From Paracoccaceae bacterium (GTDB taxonomy: Bacteria > Pseudomonadota > Alphaproteobacteria > Rhodobacterales > Rhodobacteraceae): 46,200 nucleotides of DNA. Under the pieces are notes generated by a model. It ran no database searches. It was not told where the DNA came from and saw only the letters and a list, made by a program, of their open reading frames with translations. The DNA is taken from contig SPJP01000018.1 in assembly GCA_006844665.1 (NCBI GenBank), positions 1 to 46,200 on the forward strand, written 5' to 3'. Position numbers and translations under genes: made by a program. Positions 32,128 through 40,630 of the stretch are shown here, piece after piece; the stretch's first letter is position 1, and the number at the start of each line of letters is the position of its first letter.

Positions 32128-33498
32128 CTAGTACGAATAAGCACCGTAGATCTTGGTCAGGTCGCCGTTCCAATCGCCGTGGTAATGTTCTAACAGCTCG
32201 TCCGCCGGGGTTTGGCCCTTGTCCAAGCTTTCTCTGACCGCGTTCAGGAAATGGGTTTCGTCCGCGATCAAGCCCCCTGCGCCGGTGCGGGCGCGGGCTT
32301 TTAGGCCTGCTTCGGAAATCGCCACGACCTCGCGCGCAAGATCCTGCATCTTGATTTTGCCGACCTGCGCCTGCAACCCGTCCACAGATGCGCCAACGCG
32401 CAAGGCTTCGCGGGTTTCGGCGTCAAAACCTTTGGCCAGATCCCAAGCCGCATCCAGCGCCGCCTGATCATAACAAATGCCGACCCAAAGCGCGGGCAAC
32501 GCACATAGGCGGCGCCACGGGCCACCATCGGCGCCGCGCATTTCGATGTATTTCTTCATCCGGGCTTCGGGGAAGGCGGTTGTCAGGTGGTCTGCCCAAT
32601 CGCTCATCAACGGTTTTTCACCGGGCATCGCCGGCAGCTCGCCCTTTAGGAAATCACGGAAAGACTGACCCAGCGCGTTGATGTATTTGCCGTCGCGGTA
32701 GACGAAATACATCGGCACATCCAAGGCGTAATCGACCCAAGCCTCGAACCCGAAGCCGTCTTCGAACACGAACGGCAGCATCCCCGTGCGGGCCGGGTCC
32801 AGATCGCGCCAAATCCGGCTGCGCCAGCTTTTATGGCCGTTGGGCTTGCCTTCAAAGAAGGGCGAGTTCGCAAACAAAGCCGTCGCCACAGGCTGCAAAG
32901 CCAAAGCAACGCGCATTTTCTGAACCATGTCGGCTTCGGACCCGAAATCGAGGTTCACCTGAACGGTGCAGGTCCGGCGCATCATTGCCGTGCCCATGGT
33001 CCCGACCTTGGTCATATAGTCGTTCATCAAGGTATAGCGGCCCTTGGGCATCAAGGGCATTTCGTCATGGTTCCAGATCGGGGCCGCGCCAAGGCCGATC
33101 CAGCGCACACCGATTTTGTCCGAGATGTCTTTGACCTCGGTCAGGTGCGCGTTCACCTCGTCACAAGTCTCGTGGATTGTTTCTAACGGGGCGCCGGACA
33201 GTTCCAACGCGCCACCGGGCTCTAGGCTGACATTTGCGCCATCTTTTTCCAGGCCGATCAAATGCCCGGCTTCCAGTACAGGCGACCAGCCATAGGAATC
33301 GCGCAGGCCTTCCAGAACCGCCCGGATAGAGCGTTCGCCTTCATATGGCAGGGGCTTCAAACTATCCTGGCAATACCCGAATTTTTCATGCTCGGTCCCG
33401 ATGCGCCAATCTTCCTTGGGCTTACACCCACTGGCCAGATAAGCGGCCAACTGATCGCGGGTCTCGATGAGGCCCCCGCCGGACTGAGGAATAGACAT
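32128..33498 (-). CDS. gshA: Glutamate-cysteine ligase, plant-type
   Basis: A 456-residue gamma-glutamylcysteine synthetase of the plant-like class common in alphaproteobacteria, catalysing the first step of glutathione synthesis. The conserved core includes WRIGTEHEKFGYC (about residues 32-44), GANVSLEPGGALELSGAPLE, ETCDEVNAHL, RTCTVQVNLDFGSEADMV and YFVYRDGKYINALGQSFRDF. Two or more cysteines that could form the regulatory disulfide known in plant enzymes are present but I cannot assign them. It is the last gene of a minus-strand run with rsmE and an unknown gene. GGAGCTCC precedes the ATG. Its stop lies in the terminal repeat of the palindromic element. Confidence 0.95.
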   Translation of the reverse strand: MSIPQSGGGLIETRDQLAAYLASGCKPKEDWRIGTEHEKFGYCQDSLKPLPYEGERSIRAVLEGLRDSYGWSPVLEAGHLIGLEKDGANVSLEPGGALELSGAPLETIHETCDEVNAHLTEVKDISDKIGVRWIGLGAAPIWNHDEMPLMPKGRYTLMNDYMTKVGTMGTAMMRRTCTVQVNLDFGSEADMVQKMRVALALQPVATALFANSPFFEGKPNGHKSWRSRIWRDLDPARTGMLPFVFEDGFGFEAWVDYALDVPMYFVYRDGKYINALGQSFRDFLKGELPAMPGEKPLMSDWADHLTTAFPEARMKKYIEMRGADGGPWRRLCALPALWVGICYDQAALDAAWDLAKGFDAETREALRVGASVDGLQAQVGKIKMQDLAREVVAISEAGLKARARTGAGGLIADETHFLNAVRESLDKGQTPADELLEHYHGDWNGDLTKIYGAYSY

Positions 33499-33552
33499 GA
33501 TAGGAGCTCCGCATTGTCGCCGCGTATTCGCGCTTGTCCAAGCTCTGTCCTG

Positions 33553-34077
33553 TCACCGCAGCGCTGTCAAGACAGGGCGATTGTCCCGTCGCCATACTGT
33601 GATCGACCCCCGGGTTGAAGAACCCAGTGCCTCTAGCAAAGTGACAGTCGATAAACCGGGCAAAGCGCTAAACATATCAAACAGCTGGTCGGCCCCGGCG
33701 GCGTCATGGGGGATGGCCAAAGCGTGGGTTTCCGACACCAAAAACCAGCTAAAAATGCCGTCTGTGTTGCGCAAGCGAAGCTCGGTCAAGGCGGCACGGT
33801 CAATCGTTCCGCCGATTTGGGGGGCGAAATACGCAATTTGACCTTCGTCGATTGTCACCACGCCGGGCCCGTCAGACGCCCCCGCAAAGCGCACACGGCG
33901 GATCGCCAGAATAACGTAGGATGCGGACGCCAAAACTGCGACCAGCCCGATGCCCTTCAGCACGTAACCCACTTGGAACAACAACAGCGTGCCCAGCACT
34001 AAGGCGGCGGCGGCGATGATGACTTCGCGCCAGCGGTGCAAGGTGGCAATCGCCTCGGGTCTTAGAAATCCGCTCAC
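33553..34077 (-). CDS. Hypothetical membrane protein between rsmE and gshA
   Basis: A 174-residue protein of unknown function. Two hydrophobic helices lie near the N-terminus (VIIAAAALVLGTLLLFQVGY and GIGLVAVLASASYVILAI), followed by a small beta-rich domain (GVVTIDEGQIAYFAPQIGGT, LTELRLRNTDGIFSWFLVSE, ALAIPHDAAGADQLFDMFSA). I place the start at a GTG (34077) that forms GTGA with the rsmE stop; an ATG at 34101 would overlap rsmE by 28 bp and give eight more residues. The layout of two helices plus a PH-like beta domain resembles the protein at 25923, though no close sequence match is seen. Confidence 0.72.
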   Translation of the reverse strand: MSGFLRPEAIATLHRWREVIIAAAALVLGTLLLFQVGYVLKGIGLVAVLASASYVILAIRRVRFAGASDGPGVVTIDEGQIAYFAPQIGGTIDRAALTELRLRNTDGIFSWFLVSETHALAIPHDAAGADQLFDMFSALPGLSTVTLLEALGSSTRGSITVWRRDNRPVLTALR

Positions 34078-34799
34078 CAATCCCCCAATACGGTTTGCCA
34101 CAAGGTCAGGGCCGCAACCGCTGCTGTATCGGCCCGCAAAATGCGGGGGCCCAAGCTGACGGGGGTCACAAAATCCAACCCCTGCAGCTTAGTGCGTTCT
34201 TCTTCTGAAAACCCGCCTTCGGGGCCAATGATGATGGCCCATTTGGTTGTAGGGCCCGCCGCCATAAGGGACGCCCGCGCACCGACAAGGCTTTCGTCGC
34301 AGAACATCAGGCGCCGTTCGGGGTTCCAGTCGGCAAGCAGGCGATCGAACCGGACCAAAGGCGCAACCTCGGGCACAAAAGTGCCGCCGCATTGTTCTGC
34401 AGCCTCGACCGCGTGGGCTTGCAGACGGTCCCGGTTGATCCGTTCTGAATTGGTAAAGCGGGTCTGGACCGGCACAATCCGCGCCGAACCCATTTCGGTT
34501 GCTTTTTCAACAATGAAATCGGTGCGGGCTTTCTTAATCGGGGCGAAGAGCAGCCACAGATCTGGCGGCATTTGCTGCGGCTTGGTCTGGGATTGCAGCA
34601 CCAAATGGCCCGCGCGTTTGCTTTCAGCCGTCACCTCGGCCCGCCATTCCCCGTCCGATCCGTTGAACACAAAGATCGCGTCCCCGGTGTTCAAGCGCAT
34701 CACGCCAAACAGGTAATGGGCCTGGTCACGGGAAAGAGGAACCGTTTGCCCTGCTGCAAGCGGTTCGTTAACACATAGTCTGATTTTCGCATCTGCCAT
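34074..34799 (-). CDS. rsmE: 16S rRNA (uracil-1498-N3)-methyltransferase RsmE
   Basis: A 241-residue SPOUT-class enzyme that methylates U1498 of 16S rRNA with SAM. The N-terminal PUA-like part shows LSRDQAHYLFGVMRLNTGDA, and the SPOUT knot is marked by ERRLMFCDES, WAIIIGPEGGFSEEE and PVSLGPRILRADTAAVAALT, the family signature. It is divergent from ubiA with only 12 bp between the start codons, so each promoter must lie inside the neighbouring gene or be very compact. Confidence 0.95.
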   Translation of the reverse strand: MADAKIRLCVNEPLAAGQTVPLSRDQAHYLFGVMRLNTGDAIFVFNGSDGEWRAEVTAESKRAGHLVLQSQTKPQQMPPDLWLLFAPIKKARTDFIVEKATEMGSARIVPVQTRFTNSERINRDRLQAHAVEAAEQCGGTFVPEVAPLVRFDRLLADWNPERRLMFCDESLVGARASLMAAGPTTKWAIIIGPEGGFSEEERTKLQGLDFVTPVSLGPRILRADTAAVAALTLWQTVLGDW

Positions 34800-34811
34800 A
34801 AGGCCTGTTCT

Positions 34812-35774
34812 ATGTCCAACTTACCCGGAACGCCAGATGGTCAAGTCGCCGACGCAACGCCCCTGAATTGGGTGGATCGCTTTGCCCCCGTCTGGACCCG
34901 CCCCTACCTGCGCCTTAGCCGGGCCGACCGCCCAATTGGCACGTGGCTGCTATTGCTGCCTTGCTGGTGGGCAGTGTTTTTGGCGGCCGCAACCCAAGGC
35001 GGACCGGATCTGGGCACCCTATGGATTGTGATCGGCTGCGGGTTTGGCGCGTTTTTGATGCGCGGGGCGGGGTGCACCTGGAACGATATTACAGACCGCA
35101 AATTCGATGCCGAGGTCGCACGCACCCGATCACGCCCGATCCCTTCGGGCCAGGTCAGTGTAAAGCAGGCCCTGGCTTGGATGATTGTTCAGGCTCTGCT
35201 GGGCTTTGCGATTCTGCTGACCTTTAATTTGCCTGCAATTGTCTTGGGCATTTTGTCCCTGACCACGGTTGCCATCTACCCTTTCGCCAAACGCTTCACA
35301 TGGTGGCCTCAGGTCTTTCTGGGACTTGCGTTCAACTGGGGCGCTTTGCTGGCATGGACAGCTGAAACCGGCAGGCTACAGGCCCCTGCACTTGTGCTGT
35401 ATCTGGCGGGCATTGCCTGGACGCTGTTCTACGACACGATCTACGCCCACCAAGATACCGAGGACGACGCGCTGATCGGGGTGAAATCCACTGCCCGCCT
35501 GTTTGGCGACCAGTCCGAACGTTGGCTTCGCCGCTTTTTGGTTATCGCCGTTTTGCTGATGGCCTGTGCCACGCTGATGGCCCTGGTCCCCTTGGGCAAT
35601 CCACTGGCATTGGTCTTGGGGCTGGGGGCGGCTTGGGCCATGGGGTGGCACATGGTCTGGCAAATGCGCCAGTTGGACAAGGACGATCCCGATTGCTGCC
35701 TAATGCTTTTTCGCGCAAACAGGGACACCGGGCTGTTGGTTGCGCTATTTCTCGCCTTAGCCAGCCTTGTGTGA
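34812..35774 (+). CDS. ubiA: 4-hydroxybenzoate polyprenyltransferase
   Basis: A 320-residue integral membrane prenyltransferase that attaches the polyprenyl chain to 4-hydroxybenzoate in ubiquinone synthesis. Two aspartate-rich motifs bind the prenyl diphosphate through magnesium: NDITDRKFDAEVARTRSRPI (about residues 94-113) and DTIYAHQDTEDD (about 208-219). The conserved RADRPIGTWLLLLPCWW opens the first helix and about eight hydrophobic segments follow. The quinone made is the acceptor of the ETF-QO at 345-1994. The gene is divergent from rsmE. Confidence 0.95.
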   Translation: MSNLPGTPDGQVADATPLNWVDRFAPVWTRPYLRLSRADRPIGTWLLLLPCWWAVFLAAATQGGPDLGTLWIVIGCGFGAFLMRGAGCTWNDITDRKFDAEVARTRSRPIPSGQVSVKQALAWMIVQALLGFAILLTFNLPAIVLGILSLTTVAIYPFAKRFTWWPQVFLGLAFNWGALLAWTAETGRLQAPALVLYLAGIAWTLFYDTIYAHQDTEDDALIGVKSTARLFGDQSERWLRRFLVIAVLLMACATLMALVPLGNPLALVLGLGAAWAMGWHMVWQMRQLDKDDPDCCLMLFRANRDTGLLVALFLALASLV

Positions 35775-35841
35775 TTGAACAGTTTGTTAACGAAGAGTAA
35801 AGTCCGTTCAGACGACCTGCCCTACTGCCCAAGGATCTAAA

Positions 35842-37722
35842 TTGCTTCGCAATCCCATCATCTTACGCCTCACAGCCTTTGTGACCGCGTGTACTGTTGC
35901 ATTAGGGAGTAGCGCTCTACTCGCCGGTTTGGTCGAAGCGCGCTCCAAAGCGGGGCTCACATCGGCCTTGTTAGAGGAACGCCTGAACTTTGTGTCCCTG
36001 GACACGGACGGCTTGCTGATCACCATGACAGGCACCGCCCCGGATGAGGCCGCCCGCTTTGCCGCATTGTCCATCGCGGGCCAGCTTTTGGCCCCGGACC
36101 GGGTGATCGACAAAATGGATGTGGCCGATGCAACGGGGCTGGATCCGTTGCGCTTTTCCGTTGAAATGCTGCGCAATGGCGATGGTATTTCGCTGATTGG
36201 CCTTATCCCCGCCGAAACCGGCCGCGCCCTGATCCTGGACGAGCTGCAGAACCTATATGACAGCGCCCAGATCACCGACATGCTGGAAACCGCGGATTAC
36301 GAGGTTCCCGAGGGCTGGTCAGATGCGCTGGAATTCGCGCTAGAAGCTTTAAAAGATTTGCCGCGCTCTAAGATCTCGGTATCGCCGGACCAGGCCTCAA
36401 TCACTGCGCTGGCCAGCTCGGCGCAGGAAAAAGCCCGTATTGAAGCAGCTCTAAGCCGCGCTGTGCCTGACGATTTGCGCCTGGTTATGGATATCTCGGC
36501 CCCGCGCCCTGTGATCACGCCGTTCACCTTGCGCTTTGCAATTCATGACGACGGCATCGCGTTTGATGCATGCTCTGCTGATACGGACGTCGCGCGCATC
36601 CGTATTTTAGGCGCTGCCCGCGACGCAGGGTTGGAAGGCAAGGCCGACTGTACCATTGGCTTGGGCGTCCCGACCCCCCGCTGGGCCGAGGCTGTTAGCT
36701 TAGGCATCAATGCCGTGAAAGCCCTGGGCGGCGGATCTGTTACGTTTTCGGACGCAGATGTTTCGCTAATCGCGCTGGATACAACCGACCGCGCGGATTT
36801 TGACATCATTGTGGGCGAGCTTGAAGCAGACTTGCCCCAAGTCTTTTCGCTGCACGCAGTTCTGCCGGAACCTGTCAAAATCGACGGCGAAGGCGGCACG
36901 GATGACGTGCCAGAGTTCGTAACCACCCTGTCGCCAGAAGGCTTGGTGCAATTGCGGGGACGCGTCATGGACGAAACACAGCGTATTGCTGTAAACGCCT
37001 TTGCCCAATCTTTGTTCGGCACCGATCAAGTATATTCGGCCACTGTCCTCGACAACGCTCTGCCAGACGGCTGGCCTGTGCGCGTTCTGGCTGGGCTAGA
37101 GGCCTTGGGCCAACTGGCAAATGGCACATTGGTTGTTCAGCCAGATTTCGTCCAGATCCGCGGCACAACAGGCAACCAGGATGCAAACGCCGAAGTGTCC
37201 CGCATTTTGTCGTCCAAGCTGGGCGAGGGCAAAGATTTCCGGCTGCAGGTCGACTATGTCGAAGCCTTGGATCCTTCCAAGGCCCTGCCCTCACCCGAAG
37301 AATGCGTCACCCGTGTTAACGACATTTTGGCTGAACAGAAAATCACGTTCGAGCCTGGCTCGGCCAGCCTAAGCAGCAGCGCCCGTGAACTGATGGACTT
37401 GATCGCCGACAATATTCAGGATTGCCAAGAAGCGCGCTTGGAAATTGCGGGCTATACTGACAGCCAAGGCCGCGAGGAAATGAACCAACGCCTTAGCCAA
37501 TCCCGTGCCGAAGCGGTTCTAAGCGCTTTGCTTAGCCGCCGTATTCTGACCGAAAATATGGTGGCCATGGGCTACGGTGAAAACGAACCCATCGCATCAA
37601 ACGAAACTGAAGAAGGCCGTGAAGCCAACCGTCGGATCGAATTCCGGCTGCTGACCGAGGCCCCGGAAGAAACAGACGCAACGACAGGGGAAGACACCCC
37701 AACCGAGGACGCAAATGAATAG
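35842..37722 (+). CDS. Exported BON/OmpA-domain protein
   Basis: A 626-residue protein starting at a TTG (AAGGATCTAAA provides the ribosome site). A hydrophobic N-terminus (LRLTAFVTACTVALGSSALL) reads as a signal or anchor. Long repeats of BON-like alpha/beta units follow, such as LLITMTGTAPDEAARFAALS and VQLRGRVMDETQRIAVNAFA. The C-terminal OmpA domain (about residues 500-605) binds peptidoglycan: TFEPGSASLSSSARELMDLI, LEIAGYTDSQGREEMNQRLS, MVAMGYGENEPIASNETEEG and NRRIEFRLL. An acidic Thr/Glu tail ends it. It probably links the envelope layers. It overlaps the next gene by 8 bp. Confidence 0.9.
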   Translation: MLRNPIILRLTAFVTACTVALGSSALLAGLVEARSKAGLTSALLEERLNFVSLDTDGLLITMTGTAPDEAARFAALSIAGQLLAPDRVIDKMDVADATGLDPLRFSVEMLRNGDGISLIGLIPAETGRALILDELQNLYDSAQITDMLETADYEVPEGWSDALEFALEALKDLPRSKISVSPDQASITALASSAQEKARIEAALSRAVPDDLRLVMDISAPRPVITPFTLRFAIHDDGIAFDACSADTDVARIRILGAARDAGLEGKADCTIGLGVPTPRWAEAVSLGINAVKALGGGSVTFSDADVSLIALDTTDRADFDIIVGELEADLPQVFSLHAVLPEPVKIDGEGGTDDVPEFVTTLSPEGLVQLRGRVMDETQRIAVNAFAQSLFGTDQVYSATVLDNALPDGWPVRVLAGLEALGQLANGTLVVQPDFVQIRGTTGNQDANAEVSRILSSKLGEGKDFRLQVDYVEALDPSKALPSPEECVTRVNDILAEQKITFEPGSASLSSSARELMDLIADNIQDCQEARLEIAGYTDSQGREEMNQRLSQSRAEAVLSALLSRRILTENMVAMGYGENEPIASNETEEGREANRRIEFRLLTEAPEETDATTGEDTPTEDANE

Positions 37723-38041
37723 AACAGAATTCATCATCGCGACAACGATCATTCTGGTTGTTGCTTTTGCACTGGGATGGGCGACCTCTTGGCTGGTCAA
37801 TCGACTGACCCGCGTCAGCCAAAGCGATATCGGCGAGCTGGACCAAATGGCCCAAGCCCTGCACGAAGCGGAAGAAACCCGCGATCAGGCGCTGACCTAT
37901 TTGCAGTATCGCGAAGACGAGCTGACAAATCAGCTGTCCCAGACGGAAGCAGAACTAACCGCTGCTATGGAAGGCCTGCGTGATGCCCGCCGCGAAGCCG
38001 AAGAGCTGCGCATCTATGTAGAGCGCGCATCGCAAAGCTAA
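37715..38041 (+). CDS. Membrane-anchored coiled-coil protein
   Basis: A 108-residue protein with one N-terminal hydrophobic helix (FIIATTIILVVAFALGWATS, about residues 5-24) followed by a continuous charged helix rich in Glu, Ala, Gln and Arg (about 38-105), for example LDQMAQALHEAEETRDQALT and ELTAAMEGLRDARREAEELR, which should form a coiled coil. Function unknown. It overlaps the OmpA/BON gene by 8 bp, so the two may act together in envelope organisation. The stop lies in an inverted repeat shared with the stop of the convergent gene. Confidence 0.78.
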   Translation: MNRTEFIIATTIILVVAFALGWATSWLVNRLTRVSQSDIGELDQMAQALHEAEETRDQALTYLQYREDELTNQLSQTEAELTAAMEGLRDARREAEELRIYVERASQS

Positions 38042-38093
38042 ACGCCTCGGCCGCTTTCCTTTGAACGGTCGTCAGAACGTGCTGGGCGTTTAG
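38038..38093. terminator. Inverted repeat carrying both convergent stop codons
   Basis: CTAAACGCC (38038-38046) and GGCGTTTAG (38085-38093) are perfect 9-bp arms 38 bp apart. The TAA at 38039-38041 ends the coiled-coil gene and the TAA read from 38092 to 38090 ends the penicillin-binding protein gene. A bidirectional terminator is possible, but the loop is long and no strong T run follows, so confidence is low. Confidence 0.4.
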
Positions 38094-40630
38094 TTGCCGC
38101 CCAGCAATGCGCCCAGAACCTCTAGCAACACGCGCTCTGCCGCGTTTTGTGGCTGTTGCTGGCGCGGCTGCTGTTGGGGTTGGGCCTGCGGCTGGGGCTG
38201 TACTTCTTTTGGGGGTGGCAATGTCATGGGCAGCGGCAAGGGCTGCAGCCCTTCGTGAATGCGCAACATGGCTTCGTGCCAGATTTCCGCAGGTAGCCCA
38301 CCGCCGGTGACACCCGTCAGCGGCGTGTTGTCGTCATACCCCATCCAGATTCCAGCGACATAGTCTGCACTAAAGCCCACAAACCACGCATCCCGCGCAG
38401 CCTGTGTTGTACCGGTTTTCCCGGCCACCTGATGGTTGGGCAGCTTGGCCCGTGCCCCAGTGCCGTTTTCAACGACCTGATACATCATATAGGTCAGCTG
38501 TTCGGCGGCCTCGCGGCTGATCACCCGTTCTCCAATACCACCCGATTGGTTCATCAAAGGAGCCGCGTCACCTTGCAAGCGCAACTCGGTCAAACCGTAT
38601 GGCGCGACCGAGCTGCCGCCGTTCAGGATCCCGGCATAGGCTGCGGTCATTTCCAGCAGTGTCGCCTCGGACGCGCCCAAGGCCAGCGCCGGGCCAAGTG
38701 CCAAATCGCGCCCTAGACCAAAGCCCTCGGCCACCGCTCGTACATTTTCCCGTCCGACCTCTTCCGACACACGCACGGCCGGGATGTTCAGCGACAGGGC
38801 CAAGGCCCGCGTCAATGAAACCGAACCTTCAAACGTGTTAGAGTAGTTTCGCGGGCTCCAAGGGCCAGAGCCGGGCACATCTATCGTTAGGGGCGTGTCT
38901 TCGACCACATCGTCATAACGCGCGCCCAGATCCAAGGCCGCTGCGTAGACAAAGGGCTTAAAGGCCGATCCGGTTTGGCGCAGAGCTTGGGTGGCGCGGT
39001 TGAACTGGCCCGAGGCCCGCAGGTTCCGGCCCCCAACCATAGCACGCACGGCGCCATCCGCGCTCATCACCAAGATCGCAGCTTGAGCTTTGGATCCTTC
39101 ACGCACCTTGTTTTCAAAAATGAATTCAAGCGCGTCCTCCGCCGCTTTCTGAATCCGCTGATCCAGGGTGGTGCGGATAATCACGTCTTCGGTCGTGTCG
39201 CGGGTCAGATAGCTTGGGCCAGTATCCATCACCCAATCGGCGAAATAGCCCCCGGCGCGGGCATCTGCGGCCTCTGACAGCTGTGCTGGATTGGCCACGG
39301 CACGGGCGGCTTCTTGCGAGCTAAGATATCCTTGTTCTTCCATCAACCTGACGATGGTCGCGGCCCGACGCTGCGCACGGCCCAAGTCATTTGTGGGTGC
39401 GAAACGTGTCGGAGCAACCAACAGACCGGCCATCATCGCGGCTTCTGCCGGGGTCACAGCATTCACGGACTTCCCGAAATAACGGCGAGAAGCGGCTTCG
39501 AACCCGCGTGCGCCCGCGCCAAGATAGGCACGGTTCAGGTAGATCATCAGGATCTCGTCCTTGGTATAGCGCCCTTCCAGCGCCATCGCGTAAGGAACTT
39601 CTTTGATCTTCCGCCAGACGGTGCCGCGCCGGCAATCGGCCTCATACTCGGCCTCGGTCATGCCAGCGTTTGGATCGAATGGATTGCCAAGGCACAGCAG
39701 CTTTGCCACCTGCTGCGTGATGGTCGACCCGCCGTTACCAGACAATGGTCCCCGCCCTTCGCGCAGGTTGATCCGTACAGCCGAAGCAACGCCCCGCGGG
39801 CTAACCCCCCAATGACGGTAGAAACGTTTGTCTTCGGTCGCGACCACCGCGTTGCGCAAATGCGGTGAAATCTGATCCACGGTGACAACGCCACCGAATT
39901 GATCCCCGCGCCACGCAAACGGGGCGCCATTGCGGTCTGTCATTGTCACCGAACCGCGCACACGGCCATCGGCCAGCTCTTTCGCGGGTGGCAACATCGA
40001 CATGTTATATAGAACAGCCAAAGCAACGATTGCCGTGACAACAATTGTCCCACGCCAAAACAACGACCACAGAATCCAAAGCGCCCACCGAGAGCCGCGC
40101 CAGATCAGTCGCAAAAGAATCATGAAGACTGTTTTCACTTGAGCGCCAAGTGTCGGCGGCTGATTCGCCGGGTCATTTGGGTCCGGAGGCGGGGCAATTG
40201 GTTCAGACGGCGGGGTGGAATCGAATGCCCCTGCCATGGCCCAATCGCGCTGCTGCCCTTCCATCGGGGGATCCCGACGCGGGGTGGAATTCCCCCTCAT
40301 CGCGTCGCTTTCAGGACCCGAACCGCCGCCAAATGGACGATCTTGCGGCGTATTGGTGACCGACCGTTGCGGCACAATGGGCTGGGGCATTCGGGGCTGC
40401 TGCCCATGGCCTGCCCCCAGCATAGGGTCAACAGACATTGGGGCTTCGGGCGGTTGCGTTGGGTTTGGTGGGGCCGGAACTATACGCTGCCGTGGCGCTT
40501 CTGGAGCAACGGGTGGTGCCTGTGGACTGGCCGGAGGCGCGTATGGCCCACGTTCAATACGCACGCCACGACGGCGCGTTGGTTTCGGGTCCGCGCCCTC
40601 AGGCGGAGTGCTGTCATCGTGATCCGTCAT
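38090..40630 (-). CDS. Class A penicillin-binding protein (bifunctional)
   Basis: An 846-residue peptidoglycan synthase. A long proline-rich cytoplasmic N-terminus (about residues 1-165) precedes one membrane helix (WRGTIVVTAIVALAVLYNM). The glycosyltransferase 51 domain contains VVATEDKRFYRHWGVSPRGV and GGSTITQQVAKLL; the transpeptidase domain has the active serine in TGSAFKPF (about residue 555) and the KTG box in VAGKTGTTQAARDAWFVGFS. A Gln/Pro-rich stretch near the C-terminus (residues about 805-830) is unusual. The missing OB-like insert sets it apart from classic PBP1A. The start codon faces the glnK gene across 317 bp. Confidence 0.93.
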   Translation of the reverse strand: MTDHDDSTPPEGADPKPTRRRGVRIERGPYAPPASPQAPPVAPEAPRQRIVPAPPNPTQPPEAPMSVDPMLGAGHGQQPRMPQPIVPQRSVTNTPQDRPFGGGSGPESDAMRGNSTPRRDPPMEGQQRDWAMAGAFDSTPPSEPIAPPPDPNDPANQPPTLGAQVKTVFMILLRLIWRGSRWALWILWSLFWRGTIVVTAIVALAVLYNMSMLPPAKELADGRVRGSVTMTDRNGAPFAWRGDQFGGVVTVDQISPHLRNAVVATEDKRFYRHWGVSPRGVASAVRINLREGRGPLSGNGGSTITQQVAKLLCLGNPFDPNAGMTEAEYEADCRRGTVWRKIKEVPYAMALEGRYTKDEILMIYLNRAYLGAGARGFEAASRRYFGKSVNAVTPAEAAMMAGLLVAPTRFAPTNDLGRAQRRAATIVRLMEEQGYLSSQEAARAVANPAQLSEAADARAGGYFADWVMDTGPSYLTRDTTEDVIIRTTLDQRIQKAAEDALEFIFENKVREGSKAQAAILVMSADGAVRAMVGGRNLRASGQFNRATQALRQTGSAFKPFVYAAALDLGARYDDVVEDTPLTIDVPGSGPWSPRNYSNTFEGSVSLTRALALSLNIPAVRVSEEVGRENVRAVAEGFGLGRDLALGPALALGASEATLLEMTAAYAGILNGGSSVAPYGLTELRLQGDAAPLMNQSGGIGERVISREAAEQLTYMMYQVVENGTGARAKLPNHQVAGKTGTTQAARDAWFVGFSADYVAGIWMGYDDNTPLTGVTGGGLPAEIWHEAMLRIHEGLQPLPLPMTLPPPKEVQPQPQAQPQQQPRQQQPQNAAERVLLEVLGALLGGN

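Larger units (their letters stand above)
31867..32130. repeat. 264-bp symmetrical three-stem palindromic element
   Basis: The space between LysR and gshA is one large inverted structure. Outer arms of 33 bp (31867-31899 and 32098-32130), both starting TAGGCTCAGGACC when read inward, agree at 30 of 33 positions. Between them sit two internal hairpins of nearly equal length, 31900-31995 (96 bp) and 32003-32097 (95 bp), with the 7-bp TCTGCGA at the centre. The two inner hairpins resemble each other at their tips (GGGAATAG...CTATTTCC and GAAATAG...CTATTCC). The TAG at each end is the stop codon of the flanking gene. It could be a miniature mobile element, a bidirectional terminator or a structured RNA; no coding frame is evident. 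Confidence 0.85.
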
